From the NCBI GenBank assembly GCA_028291285.1, contig JAQGIJ010000078.1:1-8989 (forward strand): a stretch of DNA of 8,989 nucleotides, written 5' to 3'. Shown here one piece after another: positions 1 through 6,196 of this stretch. The stretch comes from Phenylobacterium sp. GTDB taxonomy: Bacteria; Pseudomonadota; Alphaproteobacteria; Caulobacterales; Caulobacteraceae. The position numbers and the translations under genes were made by a program. The number at the start of each line of letters is the position of its first letter. The first letter of the stretch is position 1. The notes under the pieces are model-generated. The model made no database searches, was not told the DNA's origin, and was given only the letters and a program-made list of their open reading frames with translations.

Positions 1-108
1 CCCACGCGTTACTCACCCGTCCGCCACTCACCCGAAGGTGCGTTCGACTTGCATGTGTTAGGCCTGCCGCCAGCGTTCGCTCTGAGCCAGGATCAAACTC
101 TCAGGTTG
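1..108 (-). rRNA. rrs: 16S ribosomal RNA, 5' end only (partial)
   Basis: The reverse strand carries the universal 16S start: AGAGTTTGATCCTGGCTCAG lies at 82-101, followed by the GCGAACGCTGGCGGC block, ACACATGCAAGTCGAACG and GAGTAACGCGTGGG running off the left edge. By analogy with E. coli numbering the mature 5' end falls near 108. The V1 helix is short (CACC TTCG GGTG), as in many Caulobacterales. Only about 7% of a normal 16S gene is inside the window. The gene runs leftwards, so the rest of the rRNA operon lies outside. Identity is certain. The exact mature end is set by processing and is approximate. Confidence 0.98.
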
Positions 109-387
109 AGTTAGGACACCTGACCAACGTCACCTACCCCTCAACGGAGCAGGCTGGCTTTAGTCTGCGTAGTTCTTGACGAGTTCCCACAAATCGTGGC
201 CCGACCCCGAAAGGTCGAACCATATTCATGGTGTCTTCAAGAGACCGCAGTCACAGTCAGTAATCCATGACGAGCCTAAAGCTCGTCGCCAGACCACCGC
301 CGCCTGCGTTTCTCTTTCCAATCTACAATGTCAAAGACCTGATCGACTGTCCGTCGATCCCGCTGTTTTTCGCCGGCGGCCGGCGGA
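109..387 (-). other. rRNA operon leader transcript
   Basis: This is the transcribed leader between the predicted rRNA promoter and the mature 16S end, about 280 nt. It holds a boxA-like antitermination element (327-339) and two small perfect hairpins: GACGAGC/GCTCGTC with a 5-nt loop at 269-287, and CGACC/GGTCG with a 6-nt loop at 202-217. Such stems in leader RNA usually help antitermination, folding or RNase III processing. The partner strand that would pair across the 16S lies outside the window, so a processing stem cannot be shown. Short open frames on the plus strand here are antisense to the leader and are not believed. Confidence 0.75.
327..339 (-). promoter_or_regulatory. boxA-like rRNA antitermination element
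   Basis: The reverse strand reads GGTCTTTGACATT, close to the bacterial rRNA boxA pattern TGCTCTTTAACA. It is followed by a purine-rich AAAGAGAAACGC stretch. It sits in the leader between promoter and 16S, where the NusB/NusE antitermination complex binds in known rRNA operons. The TTTGACA inside it could be mistaken for a -35 box, but no good -10 follows at 16-18 bases. Confidence 0.7.
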
Positions 388-393
388 GGCGGC

Positions 394-422
394 TATCTAG
401 TGGCCGGCCCCTAAGGTGTCAA
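394..422 (-). promoter_or_regulatory. Strong sigma70-type promoter of the rRNA operon
   Basis: On the minus strand a perfect -35 TTGACA (417-422) is separated by exactly 17 bases from TAGATA (394-399), a good -10. Transcription would begin near 387 and give a leader of about 280 nt. Just upstream on the same strand are A-tracts (GAAAAA, GGAAAC at roughly 431-445) that could act as a weak UP element. The near-consensus match and the position in front of 16S make this the best candidate for the main rRNA promoter. Confidence 0.82.
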
Positions 423-539
423 TCGGTCGTTTCCGACTTTTTCGCGCCGCCGTCCAAACCTGGATTTGGGCGCAAAAACTGCTGCGGGCCGCCGAGGGGC
501 TTCCCTCATAAGTCCGGAGCGATTCGATTGAGGCTCGGG

Positions 540-567
540 AAAATACCCATCAGCGCGTGAAAATCAA
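540..567 (-). promoter_or_regulatory. Possible upstream (tandem) rRNA promoter
   Basis: On the minus strand TTGATT (562-567) is followed after 16 bases by TATTTT (540-545). Both boxes deviate from consensus, but tandem P1/P2 promoters are common at rRNA operons and this one lies about 145 bases upstream of the strong promoter. It stands out because the surroundings are GC-rich. It remains a guess from pattern alone. Confidence 0.3.
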
Positions 568-597
568 GCACCTTTTGGCGCCATCCTTCCCCTGCGA

Positions 598-622
598 CGT
601 GTCCCGCCCCGAGCGGGACGCG
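598..622. repeat. Inverted repeat, 10-bp stem with 5-nt loop
   Basis: CGTGTCCCGC (598-607) pairs with GCGGGACGCG (613-622) through ten pairs, one of them T-G, around the loop CCCGA. No T-run follows on either strand, so it is not a standard intrinsic terminator. It lies between the divergent rRNA promoter and the Rrf2 gene. It may be an operator, a barrier to readthrough, or simply a stable fold. Confidence 0.5.
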
Positions 623-756
623 GCTTCTAGGCCCGCGCCCCCTGCGAGTCAACCGCCAAGACGCCCCGCGCGAGGCCCGCATCCGCGCCCGGCCCCTCGC
701 CTCGCGGCGCTGGGATGCCTATTCAGGGGGGTTCAAGGAGTCGAGGCCCCACACAG

Positions 757-1206
757 ATGCTGTCGCAGAAAGCCCGTTACGCGCTGCGCGCCCTGGTCGA
801 GCTGGCCCGCGCCGACGGCGCCCAGCTCACCTCGGGCGAGCTCTCCGTGCGGGCGGATGCGCCGCGCAAGTTCCTGGAGGCCATCCTGCTTGAGCTGTCG
901 CGCAACCACCTGGTGATCAGCCGGCGCGGCAAGTTCGGCGGCTACACCCTGGCCCGGCTGCCGAAGGAGATCAGCTTCGCCGAGGTGATCCGGGTGATCG
1001 ACGGGCCGCTGGCGCTGGCGCCTTGCGTCAGCCCCAGGCTCGGCTTCCGCAAGTGCGACGACTGCCCCGACGATCCCAAGCTCTGCGCGCTGCGCGAGGC
1101 GCTCCGTCGCGCGCGCGACGCCACCGCCCAGGTGCTGGAGGGCTACAGCCTGGCCGACGCCGCCGGCTCCGGCGGGGCGCTCGAGGTCCTGGGCTCGGTC
1201 GCCTGA
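757..1206 (+). CDS. Rrf2-family transcriptional regulator with four clustered cysteines
   Basis: This encodes a 149-residue cytoplasmic DNA-binding regulator. The N-terminus (MLSQKARYALRALVELA) and the winged-helix part (residues 1-80, including the KFLEAILLEL recognition region and the RGKFGGYTLAR wing) are typical of Rrf2 proteins such as IscR, NsrR and RirA. After the wing, cysteines 90, 100, 103 and 110 form C-x9-C-x2-C-x6-C. Rrf2 proteins often hold an Fe-S cluster through cysteines here, so a cluster-based sensor is likely, although the spacing differs from IscR (C-x5-C-x5-C). The start at ATG 757 matches the family N-terminus. An AAGGAG at 735-740 is 16 nt upstream, further than usual, and no nearer in-frame start exists. 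The frame stays open to an ATG at 715, which would add 14 unusual residues. The gene is transcribed away from the rRNA operon and converges on the CBS gene. Its targets cannot be told. Confidence 0.93.
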   Translation: MLSQKARYALRALVELARADGAQLTSGELSVRADAPRKFLEAILLELSRNHLVISRRGKFGGYTLARLPKEISFAEVIRVIDGPLALAPCVSPRLGFRKCDDCPDDPKLCALREALRRARDATAQVLEGYSLADAAGSGGALEVLGSVA

Positions 1207-1211
1207 GCCCG

Positions 1212-1255
1212 CCGCCCGCAACGGAACGGGCGGGGAAGGCCTTGCTACCCCGCCC
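1212..1255. terminator. Overlapping hairpins between convergent genes
   Basis: Two alternative stems share bases. CCGCCCG (1212-1218) pairs with CGGGCGG (1227-1233), and GGGCGGGG (1228-1235) pairs perfectly with CCCCGCCC (1248-1255). Because 1228-1233 belongs to both, only one can form at a time. They start 5 bases after the Rrf2 stop and lie 45 bases beyond the CBS stop, so they may end transcripts from both sides. No T-run follows, so the terminator role is inferred from position and stem strength. Confidence 0.45.
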
Positions 1256-1280
1256 TCACCGGCTGGCGGCCGGCGTCCAG

Positions 1281-1295
1281 CCCTCCATCGGAGGG
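1281..1295 (-). terminator. Small hairpin just after the CBS gene stop
   Basis: CCCTCC (1281-1286) and GGAGGG (1290-1295) pair around a 3-nt loop, 5 bases past the stop codon of the minus-strand CBS gene. The stem is short and lacks a U-tract. It could contribute to transcript end formation or 3' end stability. Confidence 0.35.
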
Positions 1296-1300
1296 GATCT

Positions 1301-1732
1301 TCAGCTCGCGGCGATGTAGGACTTCAGCCCCTCCGCCTCGGCTTCGACTTCGGAGATCTTCGACTTCACCAGGTCGCCGATGGAGACCAGGCCCACCAGG
1401 CGCCGGTCCTTCTGGCACACCGGCAGGTGGCGGATGCGTCGGTCGGTCATACGGCTGAGCAGGGAATCCACCGTCTCGCCGGGCTCGGCGAACAGGACGT
1501 CGTGAGTCATGCAGCTGGAGACCGGCTCGGAAAGCCCCTGGGGCCCTTTCTCGGCCACCACGCGGACGATGTCGCGCTCCGAGACGATGCCGGCCACCTG
1601 GCCCGCCTCCATCACCACCAGGGCGCCGACGCCCCGGGCGTGCAGCAGGCCGGCGACGGCGGAGATAGCTTCGGAAGGGCTGGTGGTGAACACCGTGTCT
1701 CCCTTCCGCTTGAGGATCTGCGACACGAGCAT
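1301..1732 (-). CDS. Two-CBS-domain protein
   Basis: A 143-residue soluble protein made almost wholly of a CBS pair (Bateman module). The first CBS covers about residues 8-60, with GQVAGIVSERDIVR as its typical end. The second covers about 75-126, with MTDRRIRHLPV followed by LVGLVSIGDLVK. Such stand-alone pairs bind adenosyl nucleotides (AMP, ATP, SAM or NADH in known cases) and act as energy or redox sensors or partner-binding modules. The acidic C-terminal tail EVEAEAEGLKSYIA is common in the alphaproteobacterial subfamily. The ATG at 1732 starts the usual MLVSQIL N-terminus; the Shine-Dalgarno is poor (GGACGGACA region). The gene lies 89 bases downstream of the rhomboid gene in the same direction, so cotranscription is possible, and it converges on the Rrf2 gene. 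Ligand and partner are unknown. Confidence 0.93.
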   Translation of the reverse strand: MLVSQILKRKGDTVFTTSPSEAISAVAGLLHARGVGALVVMEAGQVAGIVSERDIVRVVAEKGPQGLSEPVSSCMTHDVLFAEPGETVDSLLSRMTDRRIRHLPVCQKDRRLVGLVSIGDLVKSKISEVEAEAEGLKSYIAAS

Positions 1733-1821
1733 GTCCGTTGTCCGTCCGTTTCACGGGCGAACAGCGTTGCGCAGATTCAATGTCTGATCAACGCACGCAG
1801 ACGTGAGGCGCGGCGGCGAGC

Positions 1822-2535
1822 TTAGCGGCGGGCCAGGAGCGCGAAGGGCCCGATCAGCAGCACGCCCGCCAGGAAGCCGGCCAGGTGCGCCTCCCAGGCC
1901 ACCGTCGCGCCGGCTGCGCCGGGGGTGAAGCCGCTGCCCAGAGCGCCGATCAGCACATTGACGATGATCCAGGCGCCGCCCATGCCGATGACCGCGGAGG
2001 AGAAGATGCGCCCGACCCGTCCGCGGCCGTCGATCAGCCGCGCGGCCGCCCCCATCAGCCCCGAGACCGCGCCCGAGGCGCCCACCAGCGGCGTCGCCTG
2101 CGAGGGATGGACCGCGGCGTAGCCCAGGCTCGAGAGCGCCCCGCAGAGAAGGTAGAAGATGAAGAAGACGGCGACGCCCGGCCCGCGCTCGCCGAAGAAC
2201 CGGGCGACCGGCGTGGCGAAGGCCAGCGCGAAGGCGGCGTTGGTCAGCGCGTGGCCCCAGCCGCCGTGCACGAAGAGCGCGGTGAGCAGGGTGAACCAGC
2301 GCCCCTGCGCCAGCGCCTGCGGCGAGAAGGCGAAGGCCTCCACCACCGTGTCCATCGCAAACCGGGTCTGCAGGGCGTAGGCGCCGACGATCAGCGCCAC
2401 CAGGACGATCGCCGCCGGCGGCGCGTTGAACACCGGCTCGCGCGCCGGGCGGCGCTCCGGCGCAGGCCCGTCGGGTGACCCGCGTCGCGGATCGTTGGAG
2501 GTGTCCTGGAAGGCGGCGGCGGGCATCGCCCCCAT
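1822..2535 (-). CDS. Rhomboid-family intramembrane serine protease
   Basis: A 237-residue inner-membrane protein. A Pro/Arg-rich cytoplasmic N-terminus of about 38 residues precedes the first membrane helix (about 40-58), and several more hydrophobic segments give the six-helix rhomboid core. The active-site parts are all visible: HGGWGHALTN gives H90, H95 and N99, equivalent to H145/H150/N154 of GlpG (oxyanion hole); VGASGAVSG holds the catalytic Ser154; WEAHLAGFLAG holds the catalytic His217. Rhomboids cut transmembrane segments of other proteins within the bilayer. Two ATGs, at 2535 and 2526, could be the start. An AGGAG lies 17 nt before the first, and GGGGG lies 3 nt before the second, so the choice is uncertain (237 or 234 residues). 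The gene is divergent from the M16 peptidase and upstream of the CBS gene. The substrate cannot be told. Confidence 0.94.
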   Translation of the reverse strand: MGAMPAAAFQDTSNDPRRGSPDGPAPERRPAREPVFNAPPAAIVLVALIVGAYALQTRFAMDTVVEAFAFSPQALAQGRWFTLLTALFVHGGWGHALTNAAFALAFATPVARFFGERGPGVAVFFIFYLLCGALSSLGYAAVHPSQATPLVGASGAVSGLMGAAARLIDGRGRVGRIFSSAVIGMGGAWIIVNVLIGALGSGFTPGAAGATVAWEAHLAGFLAGVLLIGPFALLARR

Positions 2536-2650
2536 GTAGGCGCTCTGACCGGCTCCTGCGAGAGTCCGCCGCGATCTCGCCTTGCCGGCGCCATCGCGTG
2601 CGGCGATGTTCGGCGCACATGCGCTTTCCGAGTCCGGGACACCTCCACCC
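2536..2650. promoter_or_regulatory. Shared divergent control region of the rhomboid and M16 peptidase genes
   Basis: These 115 bases must hold promoters for both flanking genes. A perfect dyad CATCGC-gtgcg-GCGATG lies at 2592-2608 near the middle and could be an operator. Two GANTC sites (2562-2566 and 2630-2634) lie close to the two gene starts; these are CcrM methylation sites in Caulobacterales. I see no clear TTGACA/TATAAT boxes and no TTAA-N7-TTAA CtrA site. Confidence 0.5.
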
Positions 2651-5542
2651 ATGATCCGTATCTTCCGGGCCGGCGCGGCGCTCGCCGCCGCCCTGCTCGT
2701 CGCCGCCGGCTCCGCCCTCGCGGCCGGCCACGGCGCGCGGCCGCACGCCATCAAGCCCGCCGTCAATCCCGGCGGCGGCGCCGACGCCCTGCGCCCCGGC
2801 GAGTGGCCGCAGGCGCGCTCCGACCTGAAGGCCGACCCCGACATCCGCTTCGGCGCCCTGCCCAACGGCATGCGATACGCCATCAAGCGCCAGACGATCC
2901 CGCCCGGCCAGGCGGCGCTGCGGCTGTGGGTCGGCTCGGGCTCGCTGCAGGAGACCGACGCCCAGCAGGGCCTCGCCCACTTCCTCGAGCACATGGCCTT
3001 CAACGGCTCCAAGGCCGTCAAGGAAGGCGAGATGATCAAGATCCTCGAGCGGCTGGGCCTGGCCTTCGGGCCGGACACCAACGCCTCGACCGGCTTCGAC
3101 GAGACGGTCTACAAGCTCGACCTGCCGCGCGCCAACGCCGAGACGCTGGACACCTCGCTGATGCTGCTGCGCGAGACGGCGGGCAACCTGACCATCGCGC
3201 CGGACGCCGTCGACCGCGAGCGCGGCGTGGTGCTCTCCGAGGAGCGGGCGCGCGACACCCCCGGCTATCGCATCACCAAGGCGCGCCTGAGCTACTACCT
3301 CGAGGGCCAGCGTCTGCCGGACCGCCTGCCGATCGGCAAGGTTCCGGTGCTGAAGGCCGCGCCGGCCTCGGAGATCGCCGACTTCTACCGGGGCTACTAC
3401 AGGCCCGAGCGCGCCGTGCTGGTGGCGGTGGGCGACTTCGACCCCGCGGCCATGGAGGCGAAGATCCGCGCCCGCTTCAGCGACTGGCGGCCGGCTGCTC
3501 CGGTGCGGCCGGATCCCCCGCTGGGGGCGGTGAAGCCGCGGGGCTCCGAAGCCAAGCTCGTCGTCGAGCCCGGCTCCCCGCTCAGCCTGCAGCTCGCCTG
3601 GACCGCGCCGCCGGACCTGGCGCCCGACACCCAGGCCAAGGAGCGGCGCGAGCTGGTCGACCAACTGGGCTTCGCGGTGCTCAACCGTCGCTTCTCGGCG
3701 CTGGCCCGCGCGGCCTCGCCGCCGTTCATCGGCGCCTCGTCCGGCAAGTACGACCAGAACCGGTCGGCCGAAATCACCCTCGTCAACGTGGTCGCCGAGA
3801 CCGCGCGCTGGCGCGAGGCGCTGGCGGCGGCCGACCTGGAGCAGCGCCGCGCCGCCCAGTTCGGCGTGCGCCAGGACGAGCTCGACCGCGAGATCGTCGA
3901 GATCCGCGCGCGGCTGAAGGCCGCCGCCGAGGGCGCGGCCACGCGGCGGCCCGGAGACATCGCCGACGACGTGGTGGGAACCCTCCCCGACCGCGACGTG
4001 GTGACCAGCCCGGCCGAGGACCTCGCGCAGTTCGAGGCGGCGGTGAAAGGGCTCAAGGCGGCCGAGGTCTCAGCCGCCCTGAAGCGCAGCTTCGGAGCCT
4101 CCGGCCCTCTGCTCTTCGTGGCCTCGCCGCAGCCGATCGAGGGCGGCGAGACGACGCTGATCTCGGCGCTCGACGCCGCGCGCAAGGTGGCGGTGACGCC
4201 CCCCGCGGCGCCGGCGCAGATCGCCTGGCCGTATGCGAGCTTCGGCCCGCCCGGCAAGGTCGCCGAACGGAGCGTCGTCTCCGATCTCGGCGTCATCATG
4301 GTGCGCTTCGAGAACGGCGTGCGCCTGACCATCAAGCCCACCACCTTCCGCGACGACGAGGCGCTGGTGCGGGTGAACGTCGGCCGCGGCATGCTCGACC
4401 TGCCCGCCGACAGGCAGGCCGCCACCTGGGCCGGCAACGCCTTCGTCGAGGGCGGCCTGAAGAAGATCGCCAACGAGGACATGGAGCGGGTGCTGGCCGA
4501 CAAGGTCTATGGCGCGCGCTTCGCGGCGACCGACGAGGCCTTCGTGCTCTCCGGCGGCACCCGCACCGAGGACCTGCCCACCGAGCTGCAGGTGCTGGCG
4601 GGCTACGCCTCCGATCCCGGCTGGCGGCCGGAGGCCTTCCAGCGGCTGAAGGCCAGCGGCGCCACCGTCCACGACCAGTACGAGGCGACCGACTCCGGGG
4701 TGCTGTCGCGCGACCTCGGCGGCCTGCTGCACGCCGGCGACAAGCGCTGGACCTTCCCGTCCCGCGAGATGATCGCGGGCGCCAGGCTGGAGGACCTGGA
4801 GGGCCAGGTCGGTCCCGAGCTCGCCAAGGGTGCGATCGAAATGGTGGTGGTGGGCGACGTCAAGCCCGAGGCGGTGATCGCCCAGGTCGCGGCGACCTTC
4901 GGCGCCCTGCCCCCGCGCCCGGATGCTGCGCCGCTCAGCCCCGCGCAGCGCCAGACCGGCTTCCCCGCGCCCAACGCCGAGCCGCTGGTGCTGACGCACA
5001 AGGGCCGCGCCGACCAGGCGATCGGCTACGTCGCCTGGCCCACGGAGGACATGTGGGCCGACCGGCGGCGGGTCTGGGCCACGGCCGTGCTGGGCGAGGT
5101 GCTGCGCACGCGGCTGACCGAGCAGGTGCGCGAGGCCGAGGGCGCGACCTACAGCCCCTCGGTGTCCTATTCGCACAGCCTGGTCTGGACCGGCTGGGGC
5201 TACACCGCCGCCAGCGTCGAGGTGCCCCCCGAGAAGCTGCAGGCCTTCTTCGACGACGTGAAGAAGATCACCGCGGACCTGCGCGACCATCCGGTGAGCG
5301 ACGACGAGCTGGCTCGCGCCAAGCAGCCGCGCGTCCAGGGCATCCAGCGGGCGCAGGTGACGAACCAGTACTGGCTGGCCGAGTTGGCCGGGGCGCAGTC
5401 CGATCCGCGCCGGCTCGACCTGGTGCGCCAGATCGTGCCCGGCACCGCCGCGGTCACCGCCGCCGACGTGCAGCAGGCCGCGCAGATGTTCCTGCGCGAG
5501 GACAAGGCCTTCCACCTGGTGGTGCGGCCGCGAGGGAGCTGA
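2651..5542 (+). CDS. Secreted M16-family (pitrilysin/insulinase type) zinc metallopeptidase
   Basis: A 963-residue protein with two M16 halves on one chain. Residues 1-25 are a classical signal peptide (MIRIFRAGAALAAALLVAAG, then SALA before the likely cut), so it acts in the periplasm or outside. The N-terminal half is the catalytic one: HFLEH at 110-114 gives zinc ligands H110 and H114 and catalytic E113, and E197 in RGVVLSEE is the expected third ligand. M16_C-like domains cover roughly 240-450 and 700-900. R827 and Y834 in QVREAEGATYS match the C-terminal Arg/Tyr pair that contacts substrate in pitrilysin and insulysin. The C-terminal half lacks HxxEH, as is normal for the family. These enzymes close like a clamshell on peptides or small unfolded proteins. 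The ATG at 2651 is chosen because it opens the signal peptide; upstream ATGs in frame (such as 2582) would bury it. The ribosome binding site is weak (GGGA, 2636-2639). It is divergent from the rhomboid gene. The substrate is unknown. Confidence 0.95.
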   Translation: MIRIFRAGAALAAALLVAAGSALAAGHGARPHAIKPAVNPGGGADALRPGEWPQARSDLKADPDIRFGALPNGMRYAIKRQTIPPGQAALRLWVGSGSLQETDAQQGLAHFLEHMAFNGSKAVKEGEMIKILERLGLAFGPDTNASTGFDETVYKLDLPRANAETLDTSLMLLRETAGNLTIAPDAVDRERGVVLSEERARDTPGYRITKARLSYYLEGQRLPDRLPIGKVPVLKAAPASEIADFYRGYYRPERAVLVAVGDFDPAAMEAKIRARFSDWRPAAPVRPDPPLGAVKPRGSEAKLVVEPGSPLSLQLAWTAPPDLAPDTQAKERRELVDQLGFAVLNRRFSALARAASPPFIGASSGKYDQNRSAEITLVNVVAETARWREALAAADLEQRRAAQFGVRQDELDREIVEIRARLKAAAEGAATRRPGDIADDVVGTLPDRDVVTSPAEDLAQFEAAVKGLKAAEVSAALKRSFGASGPLLFVASPQPIEGGETTLISALDAARKVAVTPPAAPAQIAWPYASFGPPGKVAERSVVSDLGVIMVRFENGVRLTIKPTTFRDDEALVRVNVGRGMLDLPADRQAATWAGNAFVEGGLKKIANEDMERVLADKVYGARFAATDEAFVLSGGTRTEDLPTELQVLAGYASDPGWRPEAFQRLKASGATVHDQYEATDSGVLSRDLGGLLHAGDKRWTFPSREMIAGARLEDLEGQVGPELAKGAIEMVVVGDVKPEAVIAQVAATFGALPPRPDAAPLSPAQRQTGFPAPNAEPLVLTHKGRADQAIGYVAWPTEDMWADRRRVWATAVLGEVLRTRLTEQVREAEGATYSPSVSYSHSLVWTGWGYTAASVEVPPEKLQAFFDDVKKITADLRDHPVSDDELARAKQPRVQGIQRAQVTNQYWLAELAGAQSDPRRLDLVRQIVPGTAAVTAADVQQAAQMFLREDKAFHLVVRPRGS

Positions 5543-5550
5543 GCGGCCTC

Positions 5551-5567
5551 TGTCCCAGTCCGGGACA
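5551..5567 (+). terminator. Small hairpin after the M16 gene
   Basis: TGTCCC (5551-5556) and GGGACA (5562-5567) pair around a 5-nt loop, 8 bases after the M16 stop codon. No T-run follows. It may end or protect the M16 transcript, or it may be part of a longer leader for the PAS gene if the two are cotranscribed. Confidence 0.35.
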
Positions 5568-5596
5568 TCGCGGGCCTGGCGCCGCAATCGCTGCAA

Positions 5597-5628
5597 GCCT
5601 CGTGCGGCCATCGCCGGCCGCGCGAGGC
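5597..5628 (+). promoter_or_regulatory. 13-bp hairpin covering part of the PAS gene's ribosome binding site
   Basis: GCCTCGTGCGGCC (5597-5609) pairs with GGCCGCGCGAGGC (5616-5628) through 13 continuous pairs, one of them U-G, around the loop AUCGCC. The 3' arm contains GAGG (5624-5627), the most plausible Shine-Dalgarno of the PAS gene, 8 nt before its ATG at 5636. Folded, the RNA would hide the ribosome binding site. This could be translational control, such as an RNA switch or thermosensor-like element, or it could be a terminator-like stem of the M16 gene without a U-tract. The pairing is directly visible; the role is inferred. Confidence 0.5.
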
Positions 5629-5635
5629 GGCCTTC

Positions 5636-6181
5636 ATGTTCCACGCCAATACGCAGCGGCTGATCGACTACTGGACGGCGCGGGCCGAGTTCGGTCGCGC
5701 GCCCGCGCGCTCGGCGATCGATCCCGGCGACTTCCGCCAGCTGATGACGCAGACCTTCATCCTGGGGCGGGACGGCCGCGGACTTTATCCGGTCCGGCTG
5801 GCCGGCGGCCTGGTGGGCGACCTGCACCGGCGCGACCTGCGCGGGGTGAACGGGCTTTCCCTCTGGTCCGAGCGCGACCGGCTGCGGCTGCAGACCGCCC
5901 TCGAGGAGATCCGCCGCCGCCCCGAGCCGCTGGTCGCCCTGGCCGAGGTGCTGAGCGAGGGGGCGAGCCTATCCATGGAGGTGCTGTTCGCGCCGCTCTC
6001 CGCGCCCGACGGCGGGACGGAGCGCTTCCTGGGCCTCTACCAGCCGCTGTCGATGGTCGCGCGCCTGCAGGGACGCCCGGCGCTCGAGCTCTCGGTGCGC
6101 GCGCTGCGCCGCCCCGGCGCGGCGAACGAGGAGGCCCAGCCGCTGCGCCTGGCCACCCTCCACGGCCGCCGGATCGCCTAA
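5636..6181 (+). CDS. PAS_5-domain protein, MopJ-like
   Basis: A 181-residue cytoplasmic protein that is essentially one PAS_5 domain. The start MFHANTQRLIDYW and the blocks RSAIDPGDFRQLMTQTFIL, YPVRLAGGLVGDLHRRDLRG, LSLWSERDR and FLGLYQPLSMVARLQG are characteristic of this family, which is common in Alphaproteobacteria. The best studied relative, MopJ of Caulobacter crescentus, is a polar single-domain PAS protein that tunes the DivJ/DivL-CtrA cell-cycle circuit. Whether this copy is the orthologue cannot be decided here, as genomes often hold several paralogues. There is no output domain, so it should work by protein contact or ligand sensing. GAGG at 5624-5627 is the ribosome binding site and lies in a stable hairpin. 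It is 93 bases downstream of the M16 gene. An IS5-type remnant begins right after its stop codon. Confidence 0.88.
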   Translation: MFHANTQRLIDYWTARAEFGRAPARSAIDPGDFRQLMTQTFILGRDGRGLYPVRLAGGLVGDLHRRDLRGVNGLSLWSERDRLRLQTALEEIRRRPEPLVALAEVLSEGASLSMEVLFAPLSAPDGGTERFLGLYQPLSMVARLQGRPALELSVRALRRPGAANEEAQPLRLATLHGRRIA

Positions 6182-6196
6182 CCCCTCCCGAGCGCG

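Larger units (their letters stand above)
423..756. other. Intergenic region between the rRNA promoter and the Rrf2 gene
   Basis: The 334 bases between the divergent rRNA promoter and the Rrf2 start contain no gene I believe. What can be seen is a possible second rRNA promoter (540-567), a strong hairpin (598-622) and three GANTC sites, the CcrM methylation target in Caulobacterales, at 521-525, 646-650 and 738-742. A plus-strand promoter for the Rrf2 gene must lie here, but I cannot point to convincing -35/-10 boxes. Open frames across the stretch look like low-complexity Pro/Arg shadows. Confidence 0.6.

Noticed and set aside
176..560. Two short plus-strand open frames
   Set aside because: They lie antisense to the rRNA leader and promoter and show no family resemblance or ribosome binding site.
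1733..1821. GCGTTG and CAACGC arms about 19 bases apart between the rhomboid and CBS genes
   Set aside because: The arms are short and widely spaced, with no T-run and no clear promoter boxes around them. This is not enough to call a terminator or operator.
1751..3664. A 637-residue minus-strand open frame
   Set aside because: It overlaps the rhomboid gene and the antisense of the M16 gene in other frames. Its composition is typical of a GC shadow and it has no recognisable domain.
2631..5567. The 11-base word AGTCCGGGACA upstream of both the M16 gene (2631-2641) and the PAS gene (5557-5567)
   Set aside because: Matches of this length are expected by chance in 9 kb of GC-rich sequence. The distances to the starts differ, and the second copy is part of a hairpin while the first is not.
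4070..5827. A 585-residue minus-strand open frame antisense to the M16 gene
   Set aside because: It is rich in His, Gln, Arg and Gly repeats typical of antisense GC-rich reading, while the opposite strand encodes a complete M16 enzyme with all key residues.
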